Assembly (NCBI GenBank): GCA_021414245.1
Contig: JAIOOU010000001.1
Location: 62,001-126,000 of the forward strand
Source: Chloroflexota bacterium
Lineage (GTDB): Bacteria > Chloroflexota > Anaerolineae > Anaerolineales > Villigracilaceae
DNA length: 64,000 nucleotides
Reading direction: 5' to 3'
This document shows positions 36,472 through 46,285 of the stretch, one piece after another. Made by a program: the position numbers and the translations under genes. Under the pieces are notes generated by a model that saw nothing but the letters and a program-made list of their open reading frames with translations, was not told the origin of the DNA and did not search any database. How positions within the stretch are numbered: the first letter of the stretch is position 1; every line of letters begins with the position of its first letter.

Positions 36472-38028
36472 ATGCAGTCCATCCAGATCTACGATACCAC
36501 CCTGCGCGACGGGACCCAGTCTGAAGGCTTCACGCTTTCCAGCAATGACAAGATCCGCATCGCCCAAAAATTGGACGACATTGGGGCCGCCTTCATTGAA
36601 GGCGGCTGGCCTGGTTCCAATCCTAAGGATGTGGAGTTCTTTGAACGCGCCCGCGACATCAAATGGAAGAATGCCCTGATCGCCGCTTTTGGTTCCACCT
36701 GCCGTGTCAAAGGCGGGCCGGAGGATGACGCCAACATCAAGGCCCTGCTTGATTCGCAAACACCCGTTTGTACGATCTTTGGCAAGACCTGGACCTTGCA
36801 TGTCAGGGAAGTTTTGCTGACCACCAACGATGACAACCTGCGCATCATCGAACAATCCGTGGCATATCTCAAATCCAGCGGCAAGCGTGTCATCTATGAT
36901 GCCGAGCATTTCTTCGACGGATACAAAGCGGACTCATCCTATGCACTCGAAACTTTGCAGGCCGCGATCCGGGGCGGGGCTGAGACCGTTGTCCTGTGCG
37001 ATACCAACGGCGGGACCATGCCCTGGGAAGTGGAGCGCATCATTCGTGACCTCAAGCCTGCCCTTGCCCATCCGTTTGGCATCCACACCCATAACGACTC
37101 CGAATGCGCGGTGGTCAATTCGTTGACCGCGATTCGTGAGGGCGCGATCCAGGTGCAGGGCACGATCAACGGAGTCGGGGAACGCTGCGGCAACGCCAAT
37201 TTGTGCTCGATCATCTCGGACCTGGAATTGAAAATGGGCTATTCCTGTCTGCCGGCCGGCAGGATTGGATCACTTTATGACCTTTCCCATTTTGTGGCGG
37301 AAGTTGCCAATATCGCGCCGGACGAACATCTGCCCTTTGTTGGAAAATCCGCCTTTGCCCATAAGGGCGGCGTGCATGTGGCTGCCATGAGACGCTCACC
37401 GCAATCGTATCAACACATCGAACCGGAAAAGATCGGCAATAAAATGCGTGTGGTGGTCTCGGACCTTTCAGGCCGCGGAAATCTTTTGAGCAAGGCCGAG
37501 GAACACGGCGTGGAAGTGGAAGGCGAGGAAGTTGTCGGCGTGCTCAATGACATCAAGGAACTTGAATCGCGCGGTTTCTCCTTTGAAGCTGCCGAGGCTT
37601 CGGTCACCATGATGTTGAAACGCCAGGAATATGGTTACAAGGCCCCCTTTGAACTGGTGGATTTCTTTGTTAACGTCGAGCACCGCCAGGGACGCGGGAT
37701 CTTCGCCGAAGCCATGGTCAAGGTCAGGGTGCAGGGCGAGTTGCTGCACACTGCGGCGGAAGGCAATGGTCCTGTCAATGCGATGGACAATGCCCTGCGA
37801 AAGGCTTTGGTCGGTTATTATCCGCAAATTGCAGGATTTCATCTCTCCGATTACAAGGTCCGCATCCTTGATTCGGACCACGGCACCGAAGCCATTACCC
37901 GGGTGTTAATTGACACACGGAATTACACAGGCCGTTGGAGCACGGTCGGCGCAAGTACGAACATTATAGAGGCTTCCTGGCGTGCCCTTGCGGATTCGAT
38001 GGAATACGGGTTGATGGTGGCGCATTAA
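36472..38028 (+). CDS. cimA: (R)-citramalate synthase
   Basis: A 518-residue member of the isopropylmalate synthase superfamily. The start IQIYDTTLRDGTQSEGFTLSSNDKIRIAQKLDDIGAAFIEGGWPGSNPKDVEFF, the segment KTWTLHVREVL and CDTNGGTMPWEVERI are those of citramalate synthases rather than LeuA (which has [12 protein letters not shown]). It would make citramalate from pyruvate and acetyl-CoA, giving 2-oxobutyrate for isoleucine without threonine. HTHNDSECAVVNSLTAIREGAIQVQGTINGVGERCGNANLCSI is the conserved barrel end, and a LeuA-type C-terminal regulatory domain follows. No threonine deaminase gene (ilvA) is in the operon, which agrees with this route. Confidence 0.92.
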   Translation: MQSIQIYDTTLRDGTQSEGFTLSSNDKIRIAQKLDDIGAAFIEGGWPGSNPKDVEFFERARDIKWKNALIAAFGSTCRVKGGPEDDANIKALLDSQTPVCTIFGKTWTLHVREVLLTTNDDNLRIIEQSVAYLKSSGKRVIYDAEHFFDGYKADSSYALETLQAAIRGGAETVVLCDTNGGTMPWEVERIIRDLKPALAHPFGIHTHNDSECAVVNSLTAIREGAIQVQGTINGVGERCGNANLCSIISDLELKMGYSCLPAGRIGSLYDLSHFVAEVANIAPDEHLPFVGKSAFAHKGGVHVAAMRRSPQSYQHIEPEKIGNKMRVVVSDLSGRGNLLSKAEEHGVEVEGEEVVGVLNDIKELESRGFSFEAAEASVTMMLKRQEYGYKAPFELVDFFVNVEHRQGRGIFAEAMVKVRVQGELLHTAAEGNGPVNAMDNALRKALVGYYPQIAGFHLSDYKVRILDSDHGTEAITRVLIDTRNYTGRWSTVGASTNIIEASWRALADSMEYGLMVAH

Positions 38029-38088
38029 AATAAATTCCATGATATTTGTGAGGAGCGTCCCCGCAATGTCATTTGAAAATGGAGACTC

Positions 38089-39153
38089 ATGAAAGCGAAC
38101 ATTGTTTTACTCCCCGGAGATGGCATCGGACCCGAAGTGGTTGCGGAAAGCGTACGTGTGCTGGAGGTGATCGCCGGCAAAAATGGCCATGCCTTCGAAT
38201 TTGTCGAGCGTTTGATGGGGGGGTGCTCCATTGATAAGTTTGGGACTTCCCTGACCGATGAGACTCTCGCCGATTGCCAGTCCGCGGACGCCGTGCTGCT
38301 GGGCGCGGTGGGCGGCCCGAAATGGGATGACCCGTCTGCCAGGGATCGCCCCGAGCGCGGCTTGCTCGCTTTACGCAAGGGACTGGGCGTGTTCGCAAAT
38401 TTACGCCCGGTCAAGGTGCACCCAGCTTTAATGGAATGGTCACCGCTCAAGCCGGAGAAGTTGAAAGGCGTGGATATTCTTGTCGTGCGGGAGCTTACGG
38501 GCGGGCTGTATTTCGGCTGGCCCAAAGGCCGTGACATCAAGGATGGCCGTGAACGGGCCGTGGACACGCTTGAATATTTCGATTACGAGATCCTGCGTGT
38601 CCTGGAGTTGGCCTTTGAACTGGCCAGGGGCCGCCGGAAAAAAGTGACTTCGGTGGACAAGGCCAATGTGTTGGAGACGTCCCGTTTGTGGCGGCAGATC
38701 GCGGCCCGAATCGGGGCGGAGAATCCGGATGTGGAACTCGAACATACCCTGGTGGATACCGCTTCCATGCGATTGATCACCGGGCCGGCCTGGATGGATG
38801 TTGTGGTCACCGAGAACATGTTCGGTGATATCCTCACGGATGAAGCCTCGGTTTTGGCGGGGTCAATGGGGATGCTGCCTTCTGCCAGTTTGGGCGGATC
38901 AGGCCTCGGGTTGTATGAACCGATCCATGGGTCCGCGCCGGATATCGCAGGCAGGGGCATCGCAAATCCGATCGGCACGATCCTGTCCACAGCCATGCTT
39001 CTGCGTCATTCGTTGAAACTCGAGGCTGAGGCAGTCGCAATTGAGAATGCCGTGGAGCGGACCATAACCGAAGGGGCGCGCACAACGGATCTCGGTGGCA
39101 AGTTAACGACCCGTCAAATGGCGGATGAAATTATTAAAAATATAGGAGATTAA
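38089..39153 (+). CDS. leuB: 3-isopropylmalate dehydrogenase
   Basis: A 354-residue NAD enzyme that oxidises isopropylmalate (and methylmalate from the citramalate route). Marks: [121 protein letters not shown] and [38 protein letters not shown] before the ATG. Confidence 0.96.
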   Translation: MKANIVLLPGDGIGPEVVAESVRVLEVIAGKNGHAFEFVERLMGGCSIDKFGTSLTDETLADCQSADAVLLGAVGGPKWDDPSARDRPERGLLALRKGLGVFANLRPVKVHPALMEWSPLKPEKLKGVDILVVRELTGGLYFGWPKGRDIKDGRERAVDTLEYFDYEILRVLELAFELARGRRKKVTSVDKANVLETSRLWRQIAARIGAENPDVELEHTLVDTASMRLITGPAWMDVVVTENMFGDILTDEASVLAGSMGMLPSASLGGSGLGLYEPIHGSAPDIAGRGIANPIGTILSTAMLLRHSLKLEAEAVAIENAVERTITEGARTTDLGGKLTTRQMADEIIKNIGD

Positions 39154-39156
39154 ATC

Positions 39157-40111
39157 ATGGGAATGGAATCGAAATTCATCTGGAAGAACGGCGAACTTGT
39201 ACCGTTTGAGCAAGCGACCATACATTTTCTCACGCCGGCCCTGCATTACGGTGCGGCTGTGTTCGAAGGGATCCGTTCCTATAACACCCCGAAGGGACCG
39301 GCCATCTTCCGGTTGCGAGAGCATGTCGAGCGTCTGTTCGACTCGGCCCGCGTTCTGGGCTTTCGCGATTTTCCATGGACTGTGGATGAGATTTGCAAGG
39401 CCCACAAGGATACGGTCCGCGCGAACGGGTTCACGGATTGCTATGTGCGCCCGTTGATGTATTTGGATGGCGGCGGCTGGAACTTGAACGTGGACAGCGG
39501 CAAACCCGCCCTGATGATCGCAGTCTGGGAATGGAACAATTATCTGGGAGATGATGCGCTTGCGAAAGGCATCCGCGCCAACATTTCCTCCTTTACCCGT
39601 CATCACCCGAATGTTTCGATGACCAAGGCCAAGATCTCCGGAAATTATGTCAACAGCATTCTTGCCAAGACCGAGTCGCAGCGCCTTGGATTTGAAGAAG
39701 CCATCATGCTGGACCCACAGGGATACATCGCCGAATGCACCGGCGAGCCCACAGGGATACATCGCCGAATGCACCGGCGAGAATCTTTTTGTCGTACGAA
39801 ATGGGAAGATCGTTACCCCGTCCACTGCGCCCGTGCTGGAGGGAATCACCCGTAATTCCATTTATACGATCGCCATGGAACTTGGTTATGAAGTGCTGGA
39901 ACAGCCGGTCTCACGGGATCAGCTATACATAGCTGATGAGGTTTTTGTGTGCGGCACTGCGGCCGAGTGCATCGGGCTGAGTGAGATCGATTTCCGCACC
40001 ATTGGAGACGGCAACTCCGGCAAGGTGACTCGCGAGATCCAGAATGTGTACCACGACGCGATCCGCGGCAAGGTGAAGAAGTACGAAAGCTGGTGTGACT
40101 ACGTGGGGTAG
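39157..40111 (+). pseudogene. ilvE: Branched-chain aminotransferase, frameshifted by a 34 bp tandem duplication
   Basis: The last step of Val, Leu and Ile synthesis (PLP transaminase). The first part reads ESKFIWKNGELVPFEQATIHFLTPALHYGAAVFEGIRSY, FRLREHVERLFDSARVLGF, YVRPLMYLDGGGWNLN, and TKAKISGNYVNSILAKTESQRLGFEEAIMLD (PLP-lysine region). At 39714-39781 a 34 bp unit occurs twice in tandem; both copies encode the GYIAECTGE motif. Because 34 is not a multiple of 3, the first frame ends at 39855 after 232 residues, while the rest (GENLFVVRNGKIVTPSTAPVLEGITR..., to 40111) is in another frame. With one copy removed the gene would encode 306 residues, the normal IlvE length. It is a recent mutation, a reversible switch, or an assembly artefact. 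Confidence 0.88.
39714..39781. repeat. 34 bp perfect tandem duplication inside ilvE
   Basis: Unit 1 at 39714-39747 and unit 2 at 39748-39781, each starting CCCACAGGGATACATC and ending CACCGGCGAG. The copies are identical. Confidence 0.97.
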
Positions 40112-40120
40112 GACCATCTC

Positions 40121-40159
40121 ATCCCGTTGACCGGGTTGATCCGGTCAACGGGATTTTTT
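40121..40159 (+). terminator. Intrinsic terminator at the end of the ilv-leu operon
   Basis: ATCCCGTTGACCGG (40121-40134) pairs perfectly with CCGGTCAACGGGAT (40141-40154), followed by a TTTTT tract. It lies 9 bases after the ilvE stop. Confidence 0.93.
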
Positions 40160-40184
40160 ACAGGCGGGATTCCTGTGTTATAAT
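40157..40184 (+). promoter_or_regulatory. Promoter of the rpsB operon
   Basis: TTTACA (40157-40162) and TATAAT (40179-40184) with a 16 base spacer. This leaves an untranslated leader of about 150 bases before rpsB. Confidence 0.65.
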
Positions 40185-40215
40185 CCCGCCGCCTTGAAAA
40201 AGGCACATTCTGCTT

Positions 40216-40270
40216 GGGACGGGCAACAAGCGTCCCTGAGCGGGTCAGGCCGCAAGGCTGTATCCCCGCT
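40216..40270 (+). promoter_or_regulatory. Structured 5' leader of rpsB
   Basis: GGGAC (40216-40220) pairs with GTCCC (40232-40236). Next to it AGCGGG (40239-40244) pairs with CCCGCT (40265-40270) around an inner GCC-GCAA-GGC tetraloop hairpin. The long leader and compact fold suggest ribosomal-protein autoregulation, as known for rpsB in other bacteria. No match to a named RNA family was made. Confidence 0.5.
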
Positions 40271-40341
40271 AAACTCATTCCGTTCCACGCCTTTTTATAT
40301 AAACTTTGCGTCGGAGAACGGCAAAAGTTAAGGAGTCTTCA

Positions 40342-41229
40342 ATGGCTGTTATTTCCATGAAAGCCCTGCTTGAGAGCGGCGTCCACTTCGGACATCGCAC
40401 CAACAAGTGGGACCCCCGTATGAAACCGTACATCTTCACCGAGCGTAACGGGATTCATATTCTCGATCTGCAGCAGACCGTCAAGTTACTGCACCAGGGG
40501 TATAACGTCATCCGTGACACCGTTGCGAATGGCGGCAATGTTCTGTTCGTTGGCACAAAACGCCAGGCGCAGGAAACCATCGCCGAGGAAGCCGCGCGCT
40601 GCGGCATGCCATATGTGACTGAACGCTGGATGGGCGGCATGCTCACCAACTGGGCCACCATGTACAAGCGCATCCAGGAATTGGAACGCCTCGAAAAACT
40701 GCGCGATACCGAGGAAATCTATCACCTGACCAAGAAGGAAGGTTTGCTGGTCGAACGCGAGATCACCCGCCTGCAGACCCGTTTATCCGGCGCCCGGATC
40801 ATGAAGCGCCGCCCGGACATGCTCTTTATTATCGATGTGGGTCGTGAAGAAGCCGCCGTACGTGAGGCGAATCTTCTGAATATCCCGATCGTTGCCTTGG
40901 TCGACACCAACTGCAACCCGCAAAACATCGATTATGTGATCCCGTCCAATGACGATGCCATTCGCGCCATCAAACTGCTGGTTGCCAAAATGGCGGATGC
41001 GGTTCTGGAAGGCAAGGCTTCCCGCAAGGAAGAGGAGCCCGAACAAGCCGATGCCGGCTCGGAAAAACCCAAATCCCGCCCGTCCCGCAAGGCCGCTGTG
41101 GAGACCGAACAGGACGAGAACATGGGGGAGGACGCCCTGCTTGGTGAAGCCACTATTGCAAAATTGAACGTCACCCGCAAGGTGGATGATGCCCCGGCCG
41201 CCAGCGATGCCGTCGAAGCAGCTGAATAA
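40342..41229 (+). CDS. rpsB: 30S ribosomal protein S2
   Basis: A 295-residue S2 protein. Marks: ISMKALLESGVHFGHRTNKWDPRMKPYIFTERNGIHILDLQQTVKLL, NVLFVGTKRQAQETIAEEAARCGMPYVTERWMGGMLTNWATM, GARIMKRRPDMLFIIDVGREEAAVREANLLNIPIVALVDTNCNPQNIDYVIPSNDDAIRAIKLL. The start is set by AAGGAG and family alignment. The last 70 residues are a low-complexity charged tail (KEEEPEQADAGSEKPKSRP...), as seen in many S2 proteins of this phylum. Followed by tsf in the usual order. Confidence 0.96.
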   Translation: MAVISMKALLESGVHFGHRTNKWDPRMKPYIFTERNGIHILDLQQTVKLLHQGYNVIRDTVANGGNVLFVGTKRQAQETIAEEAARCGMPYVTERWMGGMLTNWATMYKRIQELERLEKLRDTEEIYHLTKKEGLLVEREITRLQTRLSGARIMKRRPDMLFIIDVGREEAAVREANLLNIPIVALVDTNCNPQNIDYVIPSNDDAIRAIKLLVAKMADAVLEGKASRKEEEPEQADAGSEKPKSRPSRKAAVETEQDENMGEDALLGEATIAKLNVTRKVDDAPAASDAVEAAE

Positions 41230-41252
41230 GAAAGCGAACCAAGGATAGTGAA

Positions 41253-41861
41253 ATGGAAGTAACTACTGAAATGATCAAGAAATTGCGCGCAGCCACAAGC
41301 GCTCCCATGTTGGACTGCCGCAAGGCCTTGCAGGAAGCAAATGGCGATTACGATAAGGCCGTGGACTGGCTGCGTGAAAAAGGCATGGCTACTGCAGCCA
41401 AACGCGCCGATCGCGAAGCCTCGAATGGCGTCGTGGAAATGTATTCCCATGGCGGTGGACGCGTGGGTGTGATGGTGGAGATCAATTGTGAGACCGACTT
41501 TGTGGCCCGCAATGAACAATTCCGCAGCCTTGCGCATGAGATTGCCCTGCAGATCGCGGCCAGTTCTCCAAAATATATCAAGGCCGATGAAATCCCCGCC
41601 GCAGAGCTGGAGCATGAAGCCGAGATTGCCCGGGCCCGGGCGGTTGAGGAAGGCAAGCCCGAGAACGTCATGGCCAAGATTGTCGAAGGCCGGGTTGAGA
41701 AATATAAGGATGAAGTCTGCCTGATACGCCAGACCTACATTCGGGATGAATCCCTTACCATTGAAAAGCTGATCTTGCAGAATGTCGCAGCGATCGGTGA
41801 AAGTGTGATCGTTCGCCGCTTCCAACGCTGGGAGCTTGGTGAGAGCACCACTCAGGAATAA
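41253..41861 (+). CDS. tsf: Translation elongation factor Ts
   Basis: A 202-residue guanine nucleotide exchange factor for EF-Tu. Start: TEMIKKLRAATSAPMLDCRKALQEANGDYDKAVDWLREKGMATAAKRADREASNGVV. Then VGVMVEINCETDFVARNEQFRSLAHEIALQIAA. It has the short form with one dimerisation-like core, as in Thermus-type EF-Ts. A strong terminator follows 8 bases after the stop. Confidence 0.95.
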   Translation: MEVTTEMIKKLRAATSAPMLDCRKALQEANGDYDKAVDWLREKGMATAAKRADREASNGVVEMYSHGGGRVGVMVEINCETDFVARNEQFRSLAHEIALQIAASSPKYIKADEIPAAELEHEAEIARARAVEEGKPENVMAKIVEGRVEKYKDEVCLIRQTYIRDESLTIEKLILQNVAAIGESVIVRRFQRWELGESTTQE

Positions 41862-41869
41862 GTTTTAAG

Positions 41870-41896
41870 AGCCAGCCTTCGGGTTGGCTTTTTTTT
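41870..41896 (+). terminator. Terminator after tsf
   Basis: AGCCAGCC-TTCG-GGTTGGCT stem (one G-U pair) at 41870-41889, with a UUCG tetraloop, then a run of T. It ends the rpsB-tsf transcript in part; pyrH starts 36 bases later. Confidence 0.92.
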
Positions 41897-41898
41897 AG

Positions 41899-42651
<753 letters not shown>

Positions 42652-42761
42652 TGTTCTGGTCATCTCCCTTGTGTTCCTAAAATTGTGGATGCATAGGGGA
42701 ATTCGGGAGATTTGCTCTCCAATTTTGTGAGAGTCTCTCAGTTTTTGGCATTTTCTATCAT

Positions 42762-42797
42762 GAATTTATGCTCCCATAGCATAAATTCTTGTTTTAA
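42762..42797 (+). terminator. Hairpin between pyrH and frr
   Basis: GAATTTATGCT (42762-42772), loop CCCAT, AGCATAAATTC (42778-42788), then TTGTTTTAA. An 11 bp perfect AT-rich stem with an interrupted T-tract, 48 bases before the frr start. Confidence 0.7.
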
Positions 42798-42835
42798 GGT
42801 ATCCTTGACGCGTAATCATTTTCAGGAGGAAGATC

Positions 42836-43405
42836 GTGAGTACTGAAGAAGTAAGAGATCTATTAAAAGATGCTGAAGGCCGCATGAATGGTGCGATCCA
42901 TTCGCTTTCAGACGATCTTGCAGGCATTCGTACAGGGCGCGCCAGCCCTGCCTTGGTGGAGAAACTTTCCGTGGAATATTATGGCGCTCCCACACCGCTC
43001 ATGCAGCTGGCATCGATCAGCGTGCCCGAGCCGCGTTCCATCATGATCAAGCCGTTCGACGCGGCCTCCCTGAAAGATATTGAAAAAGCCATTCGGGCTT
43101 CCAATCTGGGACTAAATCCCAACTCGGATGGAAAGGTCATCCATTTGAACCTGCCCCCCCTCGATGAAGAACGCCGCCGTGACCTGGTCAAGCAGATGAA
43201 CCACCGGCTCGAAGAGGCCCGCATTGCAGTACGCAACATCCGCCGCGATCTGCATAACGAGATCCGTGATTATGAGAAGGAAAAATTGATCACCGAGGAC
43301 GATCTCAAGCGCGCCGAGGAAGACCTGCAAAAGCTGACTGATAAATTCATCGAAGAGATCACCAAGCACGGCTACGTCAAAGAAAAAGAGATCATGGAAG
43401 TGTAG
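42836..43405 (+). CDS. frr: Ribosome recycling factor
   Basis: A 189-residue RRF that splits post-termination ribosomes with EF-G. Marks: VRDLLKDAEGRMNGAIHSLSDDLAGIRTGRASPALVEKLSVEYYGAPTPLMQLASISVPEPRSIMIKPFD, LGLNPNSDGKVIHLNLPPLDEERRRDLVKQMNHRLEEARIAVRNIRRD, and a final EEDLQKLTDKFIEEI helix. It uses a GTG start after a strong AGGAGGA site. Confidence 0.96.
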   Translation: MSTEEVRDLLKDAEGRMNGAIHSLSDDLAGIRTGRASPALVEKLSVEYYGAPTPLMQLASISVPEPRSIMIKPFDAASLKDIEKAIRASNLGLNPNSDGKVIHLNLPPLDEERRRDLVKQMNHRLEEARIAVRNIRRDLHNEIRDYEKEKLITEDDLKRAEEDLQKLTDKFIEEITKHGYVKEKEIMEV

Positions 43406-43451
43406 TGTCATTTTCCGGCTGCCGCCCGGCGTCGGAAAGAGCATTTAACTT

Positions 43452-44198
43452 ATGGCTGAAACTCCCATTACGACCCCTATCGAAAAAGTCCCCCAGCACG
43501 TTGCCATGATCATGGATGGCAACGGTCGTTGGGCGCTTCAGCGCGGCTTGCCGCGTCTGGCCGGACACAAGGCGGGTACTGAAAACCTGCGCCGCGTTAT
43601 CCGCGCCAGCGTTGAATTTGGGGTGAAGTATCTGACGATCTACGCCTTCTCCACCGAGAACTGGGGACGTCCGCCCGAGGAAGTAAAAGGGTTGATGTAT
43701 ATTCTTGAAGATGTCATTGACCGTGAATTGAATGAATTGCATAAGGAAGGCGTACAGCTGCGCCATATCGGCCGCCTGGAACGGCTTGCCCCTTCACTTC
43801 AGGAAAAAGTCCTGGATGCAATTGATGTGACCAAAAACAACGACCGTTTGATCTTAAATATCGCTTTCAATTACGGTGGGCGGGATGAGATTGTCCAGGC
43901 CATTCAGCGCATGATGAAGGATGAGGTCCCTCCTGAAAAGGTGACCGACGAACTGGTCAGCCAGTATCTTTATACGGCTGGTGTTCCGGATCCCGACCTG
44001 ATCATTCGCACCTCGGGTGAGCTGCGGGTCAGCAATTTTCTGATCTGGCAGGCTGCCTATTCTGAATGGTACATCACACCGACCTACTGGCCGGATTTTG
44101 ACAAGGAAGAGTATCGCCGCGCCCTCGAATCTTATGCCCACCGCGATCGCCGGTATGGCAAGGTGTCTTCGGGGGAGTTACAGGGATCGAATGCGTAG
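43452..44198 (+). CDS. uppS: Isoprenyl transferase (undecaprenyl diphosphate synthase)
   Basis: A 248-residue cis-prenyltransferase that makes the lipid carrier for wall and glycan synthesis. Marks: [114 protein letters not shown]. The catalytic Asp in MDGNGRW is present. Its last 8 bases overlap cdsA. Confidence 0.96.
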   Translation: MAETPITTPIEKVPQHVAMIMDGNGRWALQRGLPRLAGHKAGTENLRRVIRASVEFGVKYLTIYAFSTENWGRPPEEVKGLMYILEDVIDRELNELHKEGVQLRHIGRLERLAPSLQEKVLDAIDVTKNNDRLILNIAFNYGGRDEIVQAIQRMMKDEVPPEKVTDELVSQYLYTAGVPDPDLIIRTSGELRVSNFLIWQAAYSEWYITPTYWPDFDKEEYRRALESYAHRDRRYGKVSSGELQGSNA

Positions 44199-45003
44199 AC
44201 GCCTGATCACTTCGCTGGTATTGGCTTTTGTTGGAATGCCCGCCATCATTTTTGGCGGCATCTTTTATTTTTTATTGATGGGGATTTTTCTCGCTGGCGC
44301 GGCCTGGGAGTATGTGCATTTGTTCCGGGCCGTAAAATATGAACCGAACATGGTGATCACCGTTGGCGGTGTGACCCTGACCATCTTCGCCCGCATGTTC
44401 CTTCCACAATTGGCAATGCCTGTCTTTGCAGCGTTCATTCTCGCTGCTCTGGCTTATCATCTTATCTCTTATGAGCGCGGCCGGGATCAGGCCGCGCTTG
44501 ATTTTGCCATTACCCTGACCGGAGTGACGTATATCGGCTGGCTCGGCTCCTATCTCTTCGATCTGCGGAACCTTCCAGATGGGGGGTGGTGGTTGATGCT
44601 GGTCATGTGCTGCGTCTGGCTTGGTGACTCGGGAGCCTATTCCCTTGGCAGGGCTTATGGCAAACATAAAATGGCACCCCGTCTGAGCCCGAAGAAGAGC
44701 TGGGAGGGATATGCCGGCAGTGTGTTCACCGGCATGATCGCCGGTCTTTTCTTTGTCTATGCTTTTACCACCTATGGAAACTTGGCCGGGGAAATCACCT
44801 ACTGGCAGGGTGCCTTGCTTGGATTGACCCTCGGCGCGCTGCCACCTTTGGGAGATCTGGGCGAAAGCATGATCAAACGCCAGTCCGGGATCAAGGACTC
44901 GAGCGACATCATCCCCGGTCATGGCGGTTTCTTTGACCGGATCGACTCATGGTTGTGGGGTGCAGCCATCGGTTATTACTTCCTGATCTTTTTCATTTTA
45001 TAA
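44191..45003 (+). CDS. cdsA: Phosphatidate cytidylyltransferase
   Basis: A 270-residue integral membrane enzyme that makes CDP-diacylglycerol. There are about seven hydrophobic segments, starting [35 protein letters not shown]. The family signature is at the C-terminus: [21 protein letters not shown] and [34 protein letters not shown]. The start MRRRLI was chosen since it precedes the first membrane segment and overlaps the uppS end; longer upstream frames would lie inside uppS. Confidence 0.95.
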   Translation: MRRRLITSLVLAFVGMPAIIFGGIFYFLLMGIFLAGAAWEYVHLFRAVKYEPNMVITVGGVTLTIFARMFLPQLAMPVFAAFILAALAYHLISYERGRDQAALDFAITLTGVTYIGWLGSYLFDLRNLPDGGWWLMLVMCCVWLGDSGAYSLGRAYGKHKMAPRLSPKKSWEGYAGSVFTGMIAGLFFVYAFTTYGNLAGEITYWQGALLGLTLGALPPLGDLGESMIKRQSGIKDSSDIIPGHGGFFDRIDSWLWGAAIGYYFLIFFIL

Positions 45004-45023
45004 AATAAATACCGGAGGCTCAA

Positions 45024-46016
45024 ATGGATGTTCTTGGAGCTACCCCCACCCGAAATCTCGCGCTTGAACTGGCACGGGTCACCGAAGCTGCGGCCATGCT
45101 GGCAGGTCGTTTCATGGGACGGGGAGATAAGGAGGGGGCTGATCAGGCTGCCGTTAATGCGATGCGCCTGGTCCTGAGCACGGTGGATATGAACGGGGTC
45201 ATCGTCATCGGTGAAGGGGAGAAGGACCGGGCCCCGATGTTGTTCAACGGCGAAAAAGTGGGTAACGGTTCATCCCCCGACGTGGACGTGGCCGTGGACC
45301 CGATCGACGGGACCCGCCCTTTGGCATTCGGCCGCTCAAACTCTCTGGCCATGGTGGCCCTCGCCCCGCGCGGGACCATGTTCGACCCGGGGCCCTTCCT
45401 GTATATGAACAAACTGGCAGTGGGACCGGAAGCCAGGGGTGTGATCGATATCGAAAGACCGATCATTGACAACCTGAGGGCTATTGCGAAAGCCAAAGGA
45501 AAAAATATTGAAGACTTGACCACGATCATTCTCGACCGCCCGCGTCACGATGACATGGTCAGGGAAATTCGCAAAGCAGGCGCGCGTATCCGCCAAATCC
45601 CGGATGGTGACGTGGCGGCTGCGTTGATGACCTCCTGGCCTGACTCGGGAGTGGACGTATTGCTCGGCATCGGCGGCACGCCGGAAGGCGTGATCACGGC
45701 TTGTGCGCTGCGGGCCATGGGCGGTGAGATTCAGGGCAAACTGTATGCGCGCGATGAGGATGAACTGCGCCGTGGACGGGAGGCCGGATACAATTTCGAC
45801 AAGATATTGACCATGAACGACCTAGTCTCCTCTGAGGATGTTTTCTTTGCCACCACAGGCATCACCGATGGGGAGCTGCTTAAAGGCGTGCGCTATAATG
45901 GAAATCAGATCACGACCGAGAGCCTGGTCGTGCGTGGATTGACTGGAACCATCCGACGCATTAACGCCACCCACAGTTCAGACAAACTCGATAACCTAAG
46001 TTCGATCCATTATTAA
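45024..46016 (+). CDS. glpX: Fructose-1,6-bisphosphatase, class II
   Basis: A 330-residue GlpX-type phosphatase of gluconeogenesis. Marks: LELARVTEAAAMLAGRFMGRGDKEGADQAAVNAMRLVLSTVDMNGVIVIGEGEKDRAPMLFNGEKVG, VDVAVDPIDGTRPLAFGRSNSLAMVAL (metal site), DVLLGIGGTPEGVITACALRAMGGEIQGKL, EDVFFATTGITDGELLKGVRY. GGAGG before the ATG. It takes the place after cdsA that often holds dxr in other genomes. Confidence 0.95.
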   Translation: MDVLGATPTRNLALELARVTEAAAMLAGRFMGRGDKEGADQAAVNAMRLVLSTVDMNGVIVIGEGEKDRAPMLFNGEKVGNGSSPDVDVAVDPIDGTRPLAFGRSNSLAMVALAPRGTMFDPGPFLYMNKLAVGPEARGVIDIERPIIDNLRAIAKAKGKNIEDLTTIILDRPRHDDMVREIRKAGARIRQIPDGDVAAALMTSWPDSGVDVLLGIGGTPEGVITACALRAMGGEIQGKLYARDEDELRRGREAGYNFDKILTMNDLVSSEDVFFATTGITDGELLKGVRYNGNQITTESLVVRGLTGTIRRINATHSSDKLDNLSSIHY

Positions 46017-46040
46017 TGTCATGGCGATGCCATTTCCACC

Positions 46041-46069
46041 TTGACATTCCCCAATGTTATCCGTATAAT
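46041..46069 (+). promoter_or_regulatory. Consensus promoter of tRNA-Asn
   Basis: TTGACA (46041-46046), 17 base spacer, TATAAT (46064-46069): a perfect sigma-70-type match, ending 11 bases before the tRNA. Confidence 0.9.
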
Positions 46070-46080
46070 CTCGCACGCAT

Positions 46081-46153
46081 TCCTGACTAGCTCAATCGGC
46101 AGAGCGAGCGGCTGTTAACCGCTAGGTTCTAGGTTCAAGTCCTAGGTCAGGAG
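46081..46153 (+). tRNA. tRNA-Asn (anticodon GTT)
   Basis: Acceptor arms TCCTGAC and GTCAGGA pair fully. The D arm is GCTC..GAGC. The anticodon stem AGCGG..CCGCT frames CTGTTAA, anticodon GTT. The T arm is CTAGG-TTCAAGT-CCTAG, and the discriminator base is G. CCA is not encoded. The 3' half is the attachment site of the element that follows. Confidence 0.97.
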
Positions 46154-46155
46154 CT
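46119..46155 (+). repeat. attL: 37 bp direct repeat in the 3' end of tRNA-Asn
   Basis: From CCGCTAGGTTC to GTCAGGAGCT. It is identical to 52536-52572. It spans the 3' side of the anticodon stem, the T arm and the acceptor 3' strand, a classic integrase target. Confidence 0.95.
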
Positions 46156-46161
46156 ATTGCA

Positions 46162-46206
46162 ATAATTAATTTGCCCTCAGCTAAATGCTGGGGGCAAATT
46201 AATTAT
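46162..46206 (+). terminator. Hairpin at the left end of the element
   Basis: A 20 bp stem (46162-46181 with 46187-46206, one G-U pair) with loop TAAAT. The lower part is AT-rich. It probably ends the tRNA-Asn transcript in place of the host terminator, now displaced to 52575. Confidence 0.8.
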
Positions 46207-46285
46207 CAAAATTGAATAAAACTCAATTACAATATTATGATGGTACTTGCTGATATTCAATCATAGTTTATCAAAGGAGGATAAT

